Notes: generated by a model not told the origin, from the letters alone. 64,000 nt of DNA from Numida meleagris (GCF_002078875.1 NC_034424.1:6631299-6695298); one strand, 5' to 3'. Counted from the stretch's first letter, positions 1 to 13,000 are shown. Program-made: numbers and translations.

Positions 1-3000
1 TATAAATAGAAGAGCTGAGGGCAGAGAAACGGGTCATTGCTGGGAGAGATCCCCCACGCGCCGCTGCCAGGCTGCGCCCAGCACAACGCCTCCAACGAGG
101 CGAGTGCAGCACTGGGCTGTGCAAACAGCATCCAGCCCCCAGCTCTGCTCTGCCCAGCGCCCGAAATGGGGGCACGGAGGAACCCGAGGAAAAAGCTGCT
201 GGAAATCTCCATGAACAGCTCCATGGAGCGTGAGCTGGTGAGACGGCGGAGGCTGAGAGGAGCGGGGTTGCCCTGGAAACAGTGAGGCTCCAGTGCTCAT
301 AGTTTATATTGATGAGGCCGATGACATGTGCTATCGCTGAGTGATGTCAGAAGCGGGAGATATGTCACTCTCCATGGGCAAGTGCTCATGGAGGTAGGAT
401 GGAGCCAAGCGATGGGACAGCGAGCTGGCCACCGTGCTGCTGGGGATCAATGCGTGCAGCCACCAGGAGCAGCCTCACCAGGGTCATGGCAGGAGCTGGT
501 GGCACGGCACAGCCCATCACGGCTCTGTGGCTTCACACCAGCAGAACCAGAGGCTCTGGATGAGCAGCACAGCCGTGAAAGGAAAAGGCGCTGCGAGGGC
601 TCTCTCTCTGGCACTAGATGCTGCTACAGAGCAACGTCCTTCTAATTATAGCAACACTGCCAGTGCTGAACGGTGGGGGAAATACATATTTCAGAAGGTC
701 TGTAACGATGCAGTTTGCTGCAGGCAAAACTCACTAGAAAAAAAAAAAAAAATCATTTGGACTCATCTGACTTGCTGTACATCAGCTGAAGGCTCAGTGG
801 GGGGACGAGGCGGGCAGTGGCTGCTGGTTAAAGCCACCTTCCTACCCGCGTGGCTGCGCACCACTTCGATTTGAAACAGCGACATTTGGTGGATCTCTGT
901 TTATTCTAAATATAGCCCAAGAAAAGTCAAGTCGGTGCAGCAGCGCTCTCACCCACAGAGAAGGAGGGAGCGTGGGGGCGGGCAGGCACTGAGGAGTCAC
1001 ACCCCTGATGAGTTTTGCCAGCAATTATTTTGTTTGTGGGGATTTAGCGTGAGTGAAGTGCAGCCCACTGCTGCAGAGTCCTCTGGTTTCTGCTGTCCCC
1101 CAGCACCTGTCACTGTCACATGCAGAGTGTGGTTCCCCCCGGGGATCCCTCGGTGGGCGGCGAGGTGAAACAGAGCAGGGGAAGTCTGAGTGAGCAAACA
1201 GGACCTCCAGTGCCTACAGCTGCCCTGTGGGATCAGAGCAAATCCCCGCTGGGAAGCAAACGCACCTTGCGTCTATGGGAGGGTAAAGGAAAACCCAAAT
1301 AGCAAAAAAGTTGCTAGTGCAGCTCTGTACAAATGATTCTTGTCCTTCTCCCACCCGGGATCATTTTCAGTGCTGGAAGTTTCTGTTCCTTGCTCCCCAG
1401 AGCAGGTTTTCCTTTGGGGATGGATGCACCATGCACATCCCCAGCAGGGACAAGGAAAGAGGGCTGTCAGCTGGGTTCTTCAATTAGCTGGACAATGAAT
1501 GATGGGTCTGTTCCAGCCAAGCAGAAAGGGTCAGACAGAACAATAGACCCTTGGGAAAGCAACAAGCTATGATGTGATGCTTGGTTAAGAACAAGTGGCG
1601 CTTGAGTCAGAAATACCTTGAAAGCATGATCAGAGCCTCAGACAACGTAAATTTGGGCCATGATTTATTTGCATGTGCTGATTCACTTCCCATGCAGTAC
1701 AGCAAGCGCGTTTCCAAGTCTGTTCCCTTGGCACAAGGATATGTGACACAGAAATGTCCCCCCCATGGCAGCCCCTGCACACAGTAGCACCACACCCCTG
1801 CTTTGCTACCCTACACCCCAGTTTCCCCACAGAGCCCTGGTGAAAAATTCAAACCAGAAAGTGATCCCTGTGGAGCCTTCCCCAGCTTGTGGGTCTCAGG
1901 CTGCACAATGCAAAGACAAGAAGCAAAGCATGCTGGGGGAAGGGGATTAATCAGCGGGAGGTGATGGCAGAAGTCCGGGCTCTCATTAATTAGAGACATG
2001 CGCTGATTAAGAGAGCCTCTCCCACACCACACTGGGGAGCACAGCATCCTCCTGCAGACACACTCTCCTGCTCCCCAGAGACATGGGCGCTCTCTGGGTA
2101 CTGCTTCCAATCACAGCCCTGGCAAGCAGAACTGCAACGTGAATATGAATACCTGCACAGGAATTTGGATAAGCTAGCATGGCAGAAGTAAGTCCAGTGG
2201 CTGAAAACAGAGCCTGACTTGGAGCAAAATTAAGGCACAGGAGGAGGTGACCATCAGCACAGCTGATCTATGGCTTTGTGGCTTCTGTATCACCTGATGT
2301 TTGCATTGGGCCTGAATTCTTTTCTAAGAGATGTAGTGCAGCTCAGCTGCATGTTATGACATTGATACTGACATCAGGGGATAATTTTATCTGTCTTACC
2401 CTGTGCAGGAGATCAGACCAGACAGCTCCTTCTGGCTTGCAAAGGACTCCATATGCCCACATGTAGCCATCGACATAACGAGACCCTAGAGTCAGGCGTG
2501 GGTTTTGGACACAATCGTTTTAGAACTAGAAGATGGTCAGCAATAATCCTGGTTCTGGCAGTCCTTGGAAACAGTGAGATAAGGATTTTCCTAGCACGTG
2601 AGGCTGGCATAAACTCGCAGTGCCCGCTGGCAGCACTCCTCAGGAGCTCACAGGGAAGATGCTCACAGCTGAGTGCTGCAGCAAGGAGGTGGCACATAGA
2701 CCTCCACACTGTGACCTCAACTGATGATTCATTTTGCAGCTGCTGCTGGCGAGGCACAGCTGTTCCCCTGTGTTGGACACTCTCCCCTCCCCACCTGTTT
2801 GCCCCATGAGCTCTCAGGCTTGGAAGGCTGCAGAGTGCCTGGGTCAGCTTCTCGTCATGTTCATGCAAAGAAAAGGTTAACCCCAGCCTACCTCCAGCTC
2901 CCATCTGAACACACAGCTTCATGAGAGCATCTCATTATGGAGTGTAGTCATCCTGCCTGCAGGAAATGTTCCAGCTCTCGCTGTCAGCTCCAACAGCTTC

Positions 3001-3864
3001 TGGCTGATTGGTTTCATGGTGCTCAGAGAAGTTGGAAAGGATTGAAGCAGTGGATAAGAACCCCTCATACCACGGAAAAGATTACACGAGCCCCAGAGGT
3101 GCGTGAGCTGGTGAGAAGGTGCAGAGCATATCTGTGATGGGAGCAAACCCACAGCTCTCTCTAGGTCTGAACTGTGCCAGCTCGATCTGAACTTCAGTGC
3201 CCAAAACACAGCCTGGAAGTGGAAGGTAAGTGCTGTGTGAAGTGGCACTGCTCATCCATCAGACTGGGATTCCCTCTGCATGGCTGGCAGCATCTCACTG
3301 CTGAGAAGAGCTCTGTGACTGCTGCACTCTGAGCATGGATAACCCGGGCCGAGGGCAAGCTTCCTCCTCATCCTTACAAAGCGTTTAAACCATTGTATGT
3401 GAAAATTAAATTTTTTTTTTTTAAAAAGCAGCAGGGTAAAGGTTTTTTTTTGTTTGTTTGGTTTTTTTTTTTTTTTTTTTAAAGTGGAAAGCGCTTTAGC
3501 TGGATCTTCTCTTTTTCCACAGGGATGCCAAAGCCTGTTTTGATCCTGCCTAAATTTCTGCAAAGCTTCAGGAAAACATGCGGACAACGGCGTTTGCAGC
3601 CTTGCTATGAGGACAGCCTTCTATTTGACAGCGGGCCCCTTGGATACCTTCTGGCGTGCTGCAGCTCCCAGCAGGACACTTGTATTTACAAAGATTAGCA
3701 ACGTAGAAACCTTTCCATTCTCACCTCCACTTTGGCTGCTGCTTCTGAAATGCTTTAAGGCTCCCATTCTCCAGAGAAACTACCCAGAGTGGGACATCTT
3801 CTTTGGGAGCTAACATTCAGCAGGCTGGATCACGAGGAGGACATCTCTGTAAAGATCAGGTGGG
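1..3864. other. No gene identified, distal to GBGT1
   Basis: I see no credible coding exon here. Open frames are short, lack recognisable domains, and are not flanked by a coherent splice-site series. The stretch may include the GBGT1 3' untranslated region, but I could not place a convincing polyadenylation signal close to the stop codon. A T-rich tract lies at about 3410-3480. In mammals RALGDS is the next gene beyond GBGT1; no exon of it is recognised here. Confidence 0.5.
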
Positions 3865-6800
3865 TCAATCTCTTACCTCCTGGTAGTTCTTATCTACTGT
3901 GGAAAAGCGTATGAGGAGAATCTCAGGGGGCTTTGGCTTCCTGTCATCCCATATATATTCTGGAGAGAGCACCTTGGAGGGTTTATGGGAGAGAAAGTGT
4001 CTGTTGAGATGGCTTTCTTCCTGCCAGGCTGCCATGATCCCATTGGCCTTGTCTGCCAGGATGGTCATGTGGCAAGTCTTGGTGAACTCGTAGACCTTCT
4101 TGACCAGCCCTCCAAACACAGCTCCTCCATAGTAGAAATCCCCTTCTTCATCAGAGATGTAGGCTGCCGAAGAGCTCCTCCTCTCATATGGGAACTGGCT
4201 TCGAGGGACATTGAAATAACCAGGGTGTATGGCTGCTACGATGTCACCGAGGGTCTCAGCCCCCCAGGCGCTGTGGAACACCATGTCAATGTCCAGGCAG
4301 AAGAGGTAGTCCACCTCCTGGTGGCTCGTCTCTGCTATGTGTAGGTTTATGGCCTCCATCCTGCGCATGGAGATCTCTTGCCAGCTGGGATATTTCTTGA
4401 TGTGCACAACATTAAACCTTCGGCCTGGTTGCAGCTGGACATCGGGGATCGTCTCGGGGTTGTCGGTGAAGATATAGTAGATCACTCGATAGCCTTTCAT
4501 GAAGTGCATCTCTGCTGACTGCAGGAAGCGGCCCACAAACCTCGTGTATCTGGACAGACAAACATGAACAGCACAGCAGAGACATGGGGCTACGTGGTGG
4601 ATCACGGGGGGTACTTCAGTGAATGAAGGCAAGGGAGTGTTACTAGGTACTGCTGCAAGAATGCATGTGCTACACATGCAGTGAAGAACAGTAGAGGATA
4701 AGGAATAAGTCCATCATCCCCACTTTGGCCAACCAACCACCTATCTACATCTCTAAGCCCCACATATAAATTCTTCCAAAACCTTCAGGTATCTTGGGTG
4801 CTGAAGTTATTTTATAGGCTCCTATGATTATGGAGGCAGCACATATGCATAAAAAACCTACTGCAGATTGAAACAGAATTCAGCTCTGCTGAGGACAAGA
4901 AGAGCCCAAAGCATCTTTCCACAAGAAGCCAAGACCTGGGTCCCTCCCCACATGGTTTACTTACTTTCCAACAGCAAAGGCTGTCACTCCTATGGTGAGA
5001 TTCAGTGGCATGTAGGCACTGTCCAGGATCTCAGGGCTGAAGGTACCTTCCCAAACGATGGGGGCCAACCATGGTGTGACCGTTAGCACATCCTGGCGCC
5101 TGAAAAAAGGGGGAATGTTAATGAAATGTGACCGTTCCCTTTGGTTTCAAGCCCAGTAAATGGGGAAGAAACACTGGAGAGTACATCAGCGTTGACTTCT
5201 TACGGATGGTGCTGTGTTCAGATCTCCCTCCCCGCACTCTTATTTAGTGCCACACAGCACAGAGATTTCAGTTCCTGGGTTGAAATTCAGCACTGTTTGT
5301 GGAATTAGCAACAACAAAAAAAAAGCAATCACACCAAAATCTCATTTAAGCCTCCAGGACTTATCTGCTGACGGGAGTTTAATGACCTCGGGACTCACGG
5401 AATGGGAAGCTATGCACATTTGTTATCACTCTGATGCACATGGCTACAAATGGATTAAAATGCAAGTAGTAATATATAAATCATTATAGGAATATGCTCC
5501 ATGGCTATGGTATTATTAAAACACAGCTTGTAGCATGACAGTTGTTTTTTTTCACTATATATATATAGCTTTAACATATTCAGATAGAATTTAAGATTCT
5601 TTACATGAACCGGCATTCAAAGATACAACAGCTACAAGAAACCTTTAATCTCCTGGGTGGGGGGAGTGGAAGTGCTGAATATACATGCAGCACAGCTTGA
5701 TGGTACCCAGTGGCAGTTATGCAATGCCATTTCCACTTTCTTCCTTCTTTTCAGGGCTCCTTTCCCACCTTCTTGATTTTTTTTTTAAAGCAGAATGTTA
5801 TTTACAACGTCAGGCTTCCCCTTGCCTGTTCGCATTCCCCTGGGCCACAATCTGTGTCACTCCACTAATGAAGTTGGTCATGGCCACATGGTAACAGGTC
5901 ACACTTTGAGAGCAGAGCAGTCTCCTACCTTGCATGCTCCCAAGGCAATAGCAGCTGAAGATGTGTGAGAACCAAACTCTCCCCTATGGTAATGTCCACA
6001 ATTACAAGATGAAGGTGTGCACCCACTCAACACACACCAGACAGCTCCTTTTGGAAGCCAGGGCACTCACAGCAACGCGGTTCTCTCCTCACTGCTCCAG
6101 CACACACTAGCTGACTCTGCACGTTAATTTATTCCAGTTTGGAGGAGTGAAACGCTCAGCTACAGCACAGCCCGTCACAACAGCCAGGTAAAGCCTCGCT
6201 CCAGGGTGTGCTAATTAACAGTGGCTGATGAAGCGGAGCTGCTGGAGGTAAGAGTCAGGCCACGGGAGCTGGGCCAAAGGAGACCACAGACAAACGTGAG
6301 ATGACAGGAGCGCTGCCTGAGCCACATCTCACTGCTGCTGCCTGGAACCTCCCATGTCTGTTCAAGCTCACTGGGCTGACTGCTTCTAGGCAGACTCAGC
6401 TGCAGGAGTGCTTGTAATTTGTTCCAGGGTAAGATCCAGCAGCTTGGCTGAAAGCGTTGCTGAAGGTCATGCAAGGCACCTGCTCAGTTTTGCCCTGAAA
6501 TGGATTCAGAGCTCACTCACAGCTGGCTAAAGCTGCAGTGCAGTTCCAGAAGATATAATAGTTAGAAAACAGTCAGATTTATTTCTCATCTCAGACAGAG
6601 GCCCTGGCAGCAATGTGTAGATGGGCTAGATGTGTAGATTGTGCTAATGTATTAATTAGGAATATACAGTAGGTATAGTAGCAAGTATACAGTGACTGAA
6701 ATCAATCCTTGAGGAGCACGGGCAGCTGTAGGCATACCCACGCATCCAGGCTTCTCATGGAACAAGTGAGGAGGATCCCAGAACCATTAAGGTTGGGGAA

Positions 6801-8942
6801 GACCTCTAAGATCACCCAGTCCAACCACCCACCTACCACCAACGCTGCCCAGTAAGCTGTCTCCCCAAGTACCACACCTCCCCTTTCCTCAAACACCTCC
6901 ATAACTGCACCACTTCCCTGGGCAGCCTGTGCCAGTGCCTGACTGCTCTGAGTCTCTTCCCAATAGCAGATCTTTGAACGTCTGAGAGCCAAGGAGTGCA
7001 CAAACCAAAGCCAGCAGCTCTCTATCATGCAGGATTAAGAAACAAACAGCAACATTCAAACAAAGGAACTTACTTTGGAGCCAGCACTCTTGGTTGCTGA
7101 TAAAATAATCTGTAAAAAGGAAAAAATATCCATTGAATAATACACAAAATATGCCTAAAAAAGAGGAACCATGGGAAATAAAAAGCTATTACTTACTGGG
7201 GGAAAAGCTGGACTGGCTTCTCTTCCAAATACTGGAGTTTCTTGGAGCTGTATAGTGGGATGGGAAAATAAAAGGTCTGTGATGCTTTTATTTTAACAGG
7301 ACACAGGTTTAGTTTTAAGACCTGCTGGTGTACAGATTGCTGTCCCAGTTCCCACTCCATTTGCTGGGCACACTAGTATAGACAGTTGGGCATTACCTGG
7401 GCACATCTTAAAGGGCTGCCAGGCAAATCACAGCTGTGGTACCGAGCACAGAAGGGAACAGTAATGGGGAAAGGCAGGCAGCCCTCCAAGTCTGTGAGTA
7501 AATCAGTGCAGTGGTCAAAAAACCAGGGAAGCACACACTTGTTGGGGGCTGCCAGTGCTGGTCACATACGTACTCATTCCCTGCACGTTTGTTCCTGTTC
7601 CCCAGAAATGCTGAGCAACCTGAAATATATCGCACTTGGAACAGCATTTGGAGAAATGAGTAACTTATGAGACAATATTTTTAATGACTCTGAACTCGTT
7701 ATGTGAGCCTTCATCTCACCCCTCTGGCTTACATTTCTCCATCCAGCACCCTAGGATACACATCTCCCAAAGCACAGGGAGATCCTACGTGTACATATGC
7801 GTGATCACACCCCAACAACAAACCCAACGTGAAGCTCTATGATGATACAGCAAATGAGACTTCGTGACCTTTGTTTGCGCTGTACAAACACAAAGCTGTC
7901 CCAAAGGGGAAGCAGGCTGAACAGAAAGGGCTGTGTCACCATCGTTTTATTTGAGACACTAATCATAGATTAATCATTGCATAAAATAAAAGATAAGTGA
8001 GCACTTGCTAACAACCAGGTGTACTGTCAGCAAAGCACAGCTCCCGTAGCATCAGTTTATGATACTCATTACATACAAAATGGGAGACTTACAAGATTCC
8101 AGGGCAAGGAAGGTAGTATGGGAGGTAGTGCACTTTCCAATTCCCAACTGCAATCCTGTAAGCGATAGCAAAGAAACATTTTAAGACAGGCAGCATTGAA
8201 ACATATATTCCTGGTGTTTCCCAGGACGTTCTCAGGATCTGGCATAGGTTGTAATCAGGAACTCTAGTTAACTGCTCATCTACTTTACTCGTTAGTGTAG
8301 CACACATTGTATTCACCCTTTAACATAATACAGCACTGCTAAGGTGTAAATGGGAAGCTGAGGTTTAAAGGAGTCCAGAAGCACTGAGCTCAAAACATCA
8401 GGATTCAACACTGTTTACATCAAGCAGTCCGCAAAACTTGAAATCTACATGCTTGCAAAACAGATGCACAAATGGAGACACGTGGGGCAACATTCAAGAC
8501 TGAGAAGCGTGCAAGCCCATGGTGTGGCACACCGATGCTTCCTGAAGCAGAGATGCTGGGTCTTAAATTGCAGAACAGAGTTTGTACAGGCTTCTGTCTC
8601 CCCTCAGCTTCGGTCACGACAGCATGGGTCATGCAGAGCAAGGAGGGACTGCCCAGGGCCGAGGTTTTGCTGAGCAATGGGTACGCACCCAGGGCTGGGT
8701 GGGGAAGAGCTGCCCCATTAGGGTGCGGGTGGGGAGGGAGGATTAGCAGTGTCTGTGAATCGTTACTGCAAGAGGAACTTCCTGCAAAACACGCTGCCTG
8801 CGCTGACCTGCTGTCACGCTTCCTGCTGCAGCCAGGGAGCTCCCATTTAAACATTAACCAGCTCGCCAGTGAACGCTTACCAGATCAATGTGGTAACAGC
8901 AGATAGGCCGATGAAAGATCCCACCGCCTTCCTGGAAATCAT
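3865..8942 (-). CDS. GBGT1: GBGT1, Forssman glycolipid synthase (globoside alpha-1,3-GalNAc transferase)
   Basis: This is a Golgi type II membrane glycosyltransferase of family GT6 that adds alpha-1,3-GalNAc to globoside to make Forssman glycolipid. Coding exons are 8942-8881, 8155-8093, 7247-7197, 7109-7074, 5099-4965 and 4549-3865. All junctions are GT/AG and in phase, giving 343 aa (human about 347). The exon sizes, including the 36- and 135-bp exons, match the ABO family pattern. A short cytoplasmic tail is followed by a signal anchor (about residues 7-25), then the stem motif [12 protein letters not shown], then the catalytic domain with the metal-binding DID at 202-204 and the acceptor/donor loop YYGGAVFGG at 255-263. 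GGA at 257-259 is the GBGT1 type, not the ABO type. Gly226 and Gln292 correspond to the residues associated with activity in mammalian Forssman synthases. An upstream noncoding exon was not found. Confidence 0.93.
5100..7073 (-). other. GBGT1 intron before the 135-bp exon
   Basis: This 2-kb intron contains a CR1 fragment (6772-6965), a short TA-rich tract near 5558, and otherwise unique sequence. I see no additional coding exon: the flanking 36- and 135-bp exons join in phase across it. Confidence 0.7.
6772..6965 (-). mobile_element. CR1 LINE 3'-end fragment
   Basis: The plus strand shows the reverse complement of a CR1 tail: the phrase around 6785-6835, reading aggttggggaagacctctaa and then a cccagtccaacc block, is diagnostic. 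It is followed by the usual CR1 body. The copy lies within a GBGT1 intron and is 5'-truncated, as nearly all avian CR1 copies are. Confidence 0.85.
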
Positions 8943-9454
8943 GTAGAGGAATTTCTGGTGCGAGCCGAGAGCGGCGGGCTTGGTGCCAGGAGCTGTGGGA
9001 ACGGCTCTGCTGCAAGCAGGGATGACAGCACCCACGAGTAGTGCGTAACATCCGTGCGAGGCGGAGCGTTCTCTTCCTGGCTGACAGCAGAGCAGCAAAC
9101 AGCACTTGGTGCAACACGGTGACCAGCAGCCCTGAGGGCCGGGCTGGGAGTGGCATGGGCACAAGCGTGGTCGTGGTGTCATACTCAGGGTTTGTGTGCT
9201 ATGGGCATAGATGAACCTTCAAGAGACTGAGCATGTTGACACTGGATGGGGCACAGCTGGCCGGGAGGGGGAAGGATAGAGCAGGCAGCAAGCTGATTGG
9301 GCTCATCACCAGGGCTTTAAACTGCATTGGATAGTGGAAATCAATATCCCTGACAACAATCAGCAGTATGTCAACAATTCCCCAGCGTGCAGTACAGAAT
9401 TACCCTGTGTTCAATGAAAGCTTCCTTTTAGACTCCATAAAGTGATGATCATCG

Positions 9455-9537
9455 CTACGAGAACGCTAGTTCTCAGAGGGTTGGACTGGATGATCTCCAG
9501 AGGTCCCTTCCAACCCCTGTGATGCTGTGATTTAATT
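9455..9537 (+). mobile_element. CR1 LINE 3' tail
   Basis: The phrase ggttggactggatgatctcc followed by a gaggtcccttccaacccc block is the conserved CR1 3' end in sense orientation. It ends just 24 bp before the solo LTR. Confidence 0.85.
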
Positions 9538-9560
9538 CCTCCTAGAATGGAATGGGCTGA

Positions 9561-9923
9561 TGTCATGGTTTCATGGTTTTTCATCGTGTTCCAAATCACA
9601 CAGTGCTGGTTCAGTGGTGGAATTCTTGGCTGCCATGCACGAGGCCTGAGTTCGTCTCCCAGCCAGTATGACAAAATTGTCACAGTTTGGCCTGGTTTCC
9701 ACAACAACGGGGCAAAGGGATCCACAAAAGACTTAGTTCACTAAATAATAGTAGCATATTTGGGAAACTAAGTTGTTAGGTTTTCTTTTCCCTTTAAGAT
9801 CATTGCCACTGTTTTCCTCACCCAGGCCCAGCTCCCTGCCCGTTCCCTTCCCCCCCCTCCCAGGGCATGGATCTGTGGGTCCCTTCACCCCCTTTATCAC
9901 AGAAACGAGGCCAAACCATGACA
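9561..9923. mobile_element. Solo LTR of an endogenous retrovirus
   Basis: The 363-bp element begins TGTCATGGTTT and ends with the exact inverted complement AAACCATGACA, giving the TG...CA ends of a retroviral LTR. It is flanked on both sides by the direct repeat GCTGA (9556-9560 and 9924-9928), a 5-bp target-site duplication. No internal retroviral genes are present, so recombination between two LTRs probably left this copy. Orientation is unclear because neither strand shows a convincing TATA box or AATAAA. It carries a tRNA-Gly-like segment at about 9600-9672. Ends and duplication are seen directly; the ERV class is inference. Confidence 0.8.
9600..9672 (+). pseudogene. tRNA-Gly(GCC)-like sequence inside the LTR
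   Basis: The segment follows vertebrate tRNA-Gly(GCC): an A-box-like TGGTTCAGTGG, then GGAATTCT, an anticodon loop CTGCCAT with GCC, a variable region close to GAGGCC, and a T-arm GTTCG followed by CTCCC. The acceptor-stem halves no longer pair well and the B box is altered, so it is probably not a working tRNA. It sits wholly inside the LTR boundaries. Confidence 0.7.
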
Positions 9924-10027
9924 GCTGAGAAAGCGCATACAAACACATCCACGAGGTATTTACCTGCATCCCCCAATTACTCCAGTAAACATGCAGCATG
10001 GTAACTTTTCCTGTGTTAAAGAGAACG

Positions 10028-10033
10028 TTTATT
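10028..10033 (-). terminator. CCDC180 polyadenylation signal
   Basis: AATAAA on the minus strand lies 32 bases beyond the CCDC180 stop codon, implying a very short 3' untranslated region that ends just short of the solo LTR. Confidence 0.75.
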
Positions 10034-10065
10034 GGTAGAACAGGAGGAGCAAGATTTGTCTGATC

Positions 10066-13000
10066 TCACGTATAGAGTTGCTTAATTTTCTGGATGGACT
10101 GATTCCACCAATTTTCCCAGCGCTGAATTGTCACCAGCTGGGAGGTACTTTCTTCCTTGATCTGGGCGAACTGCTGCTCAAGTTTACCAATGTATTTCTG
10201 TACAAAGAACAACAATTAAGGTCAAAATTAGTAGAAAGCAGCTATAATTCTACTTTGCCTAAATCCAGGTCGTGACCCACTGTCAGATCCTAGAATCGCA
10301 GAGTGCCTAGATGATTGCACGCAGACATAAGAGTGGATTTCTATGCACAGAGAATATTGCTTCAAGGTCTGAAATTGCTTTGTATATTAAAATTTATCCA
10401 TATCCGTACTTCTTTTAAAAGAAATAGATTCACAGCAATAATAGACAACTCCTCCACACACACACAGTCCACAAGAGCCCATTCCCACAGATTAACCTTA
10501 TATACAGCATCTCTTGCTTCCACTGCTGCTACGTGGCCCAGTGTGGTCTTTGCTGCTGTAACTGATGCAGTTTCTCTGAACGTAATGCAGTCTGAATCGT
10601 CCACAAGCGTGGTCATGGGTATTCCTGGCCAGGTCCTTAAAGAAACAAAGCAAATAAAAAACAAGCAAAAACCCACAGGAGAGTCAGTTGGAATAGAAGA
10701 GAGCAGATCATACTTGCATTTAAAATGCAAAAGATCACTATTGTTTTTTAGCCCTCCATTAGTAACTCCTTTATTCAGTGCAACCAGGAGCTCTGCACAG
10801 TAAATAGAATTCATCTCTTCCAAGGGAAAACACACAGTATTCCACAGATTTGTAAATGGGCAAGCGATAAATAGTGGTAGAGCAAAGTGACCAAGTGATT
10901 TTAACAACTGGAACAAAAAAAACAATGAGAACAGTGCCTGATGTCAGCTTAGGAAAGTGAAATGGGAACGTACTGAACGCTGCTGTATTCAATATTACCT
11001 GCTCCCACGTTCAACTAACTGCTCAGCCTCAGGGGTCTGCAGAGGAAGACCAGCTTGTTTACGGTGGATTAATGTGGATGTCTTCTCCCTCGGTGTTTCG
11101 GTTTCTGGAAGATGATGTACGATAAATTCAGGAGGAACCAGAGGCAGCCATGCTGTTGCTTTCAGGTAACTCCATGTAGCTAGATGCTCATCACTTTCAA
11201 GGAATAGCTCTGCACATGCAATTGTGCAATATTTTCCACTTAAAGTATTAGAGAATAGACAAGTCTCCTCTTCCTATGGAGAGCCTGCTGCAGTGTTTGA
11301 GAAGGAAGGAGAACTCTGAACAAGGAATTCCATCCTTACTTACTCGGTACTTGTATGTCATCAATAGTAATGCTCTCATCTAATTCCAGCAGCAGCTTCT
11401 CTGTGAAGGCAGCCAGCGCCGAAACAAAGTTCTGGGCACACTGGGCAGCACGGTCCTGTTGGGACATCAGATACCAGTGAGAGGAGTTCCTCTGATAATC
11501 TCATCTCTTCTCCTTTTAATTTAGCTCTGAAAGAACTACACTCCTTTCCAACCTTGATGCTTTGCAACAGCTGCAGAGAACAGCCACAGGGCTGCAAATG
11601 GCACAGAAAAGGATCTGAAAGTGCCTTCTGCAGTGCTCTAAACACTATCTGATCATCTCAGGTAAAGCACAGAAACCTACAGAGTTCTGTGTGTGGTTGC
11701 CACGTAGATGTATATTTGGGTTCAGCATCCAAACCAGATAGGAAAAGAAATCTGCAAACACAACCCTTCGGCCCAAAGCAAAGGCCATTGTGGAATTCAC
11801 ACACACTGAGCAGAGGGGCTTTCAGGTATTGCTCTAGAAATGGTACGTGTGTATGCAGAGCTAAGAGGAGGAGGAATTCAAAAATACAGAACCTGCAGAC
11901 AGAAAAGAATTTTGAGGAAGCGGAGAGCTACTGTCCTTCCCAAATGGAACATCCATCAAGCTGATATTAAGCACTGGCTTTACACTCACCCGAAGCATCC
12001 GTGTGTGGAGGTGAATTGCATCAACGTGGTCCTTTTGCAATTTTGATTCCCGTTGGCACAAAGCCTCCAGCTGCAGTGAGTTGTCTGGATGTCCCAGAGA
12101 GGGACGTAATTCCTTCTTGTGTGCAGCCTGTAGGCAAACACGTAAGAAATGTTTTCCATAAAGAGGGTGTAACTGAGTCATAATTAGAAAGAAGTGAAAC
12201 CAATCATTTTATACAAAAGCATACAGAAAGAAAATTTGGTGTATTCTTTAGCTGATTCAAGATAAACCTTGAAGTGCACTGTTTTTCCAAATTGCTTGTC
12301 CATTGAAGAACAGAGCCTCTGATCTCACCTTGGATTTTGTTTACAAGTCATCACAGACAGTCATCTCTCTTATCAAGAGATGGTTTAAAAAGATAGTAGC
12401 ATTTCCTTATCTATAGAAAAGTGTACCTACAAATAAGCATGCCTGTACTGTAGTACAGCTACACAATGCTACAGCTCCTAAAAAGTTTAAATCTATGAAT
12501 AATTCTGATGCTTTCAGCATTGCTTATGCTGGAAGCATTCCAGTACATCCATGACACCTACCTTCGCGCTCCTCCAGTCCTCCAGCTGCTGATTGAAGGA
12601 GTGCTGAATGTTACTGGTGGCACAGCTGAGCTTCTGTTCGTGTTCCTTTAAAAGAGCATCAACTGCCAACTGGGAGACATAAGGGAGTTCCTCTTCAAAC
12701 AACTTCAACTGATCCCAAAATTCTTGCAAGGAAAGAAGATTCAGCTGAGGTGAATGGACACTGCAGTGTCCATAGAAGATAGAAGATAGAATTCCCTCTC
12801 TTAAATTCAGTCCCTAACATCGCTTTTCCTGAGCTCCATAAGTACAGAAACACACTTGCTAGAAGATGTGACCTTGTACAAGTCTATCAACTTAGTCAAA
12901 AGCTCTTTCATCACATTCTACATAGCAGATGATACATTAAAGACACTATTAACCCAATAAAACCAACAATTATTGGCCCAATAAAATGAACAGCTTTTCC

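Larger units (their letters stand above)
8943..10027. other. Intergenic gap, GBGT1 5' flank to CCDC180 3' end
   Basis: This gap separates two minus-strand genes. It contains a CR1 tail and a solo LTR (listed separately). The GBGT1 promoter or a noncoding first exon should lie near 8960-9200, but I cannot assign it. A weak acceptor-like CAG sits 18 bases upstream of the GBGT1 start codon. Confidence 0.5.

Noticed and set aside
434..874. A 146-aa plus-strand frame near the window start
   Set aside because: No recognisable domain, no splice context or promoter, a low-complexity Lys run, and overlapping competing frames; most likely chance.
8877..9182. Longer N-terminal extension of GBGT1 in the same frame
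   Set aside because: The upstream residues are Cys/Pro/Arg-rich and unlike any GT6 N-terminus. The Met at 8942 gives a normal short cytoplasmic tail, signal anchor and family length.
9600..9672. Functional tRNA-Gly gene
   Set aside because: The acceptor stem halves do not pair, the T-arm B box is altered, no terminal T-run follows at the right distance, and the segment is embedded within an LTR.
10362..10925. A 187-aa continuous minus-strand frame as a single gene
   Set aside because: Only 10635-10497 is real coding sequence (a CCDC180 exon with proper splice signals); the rest is intron read-through.
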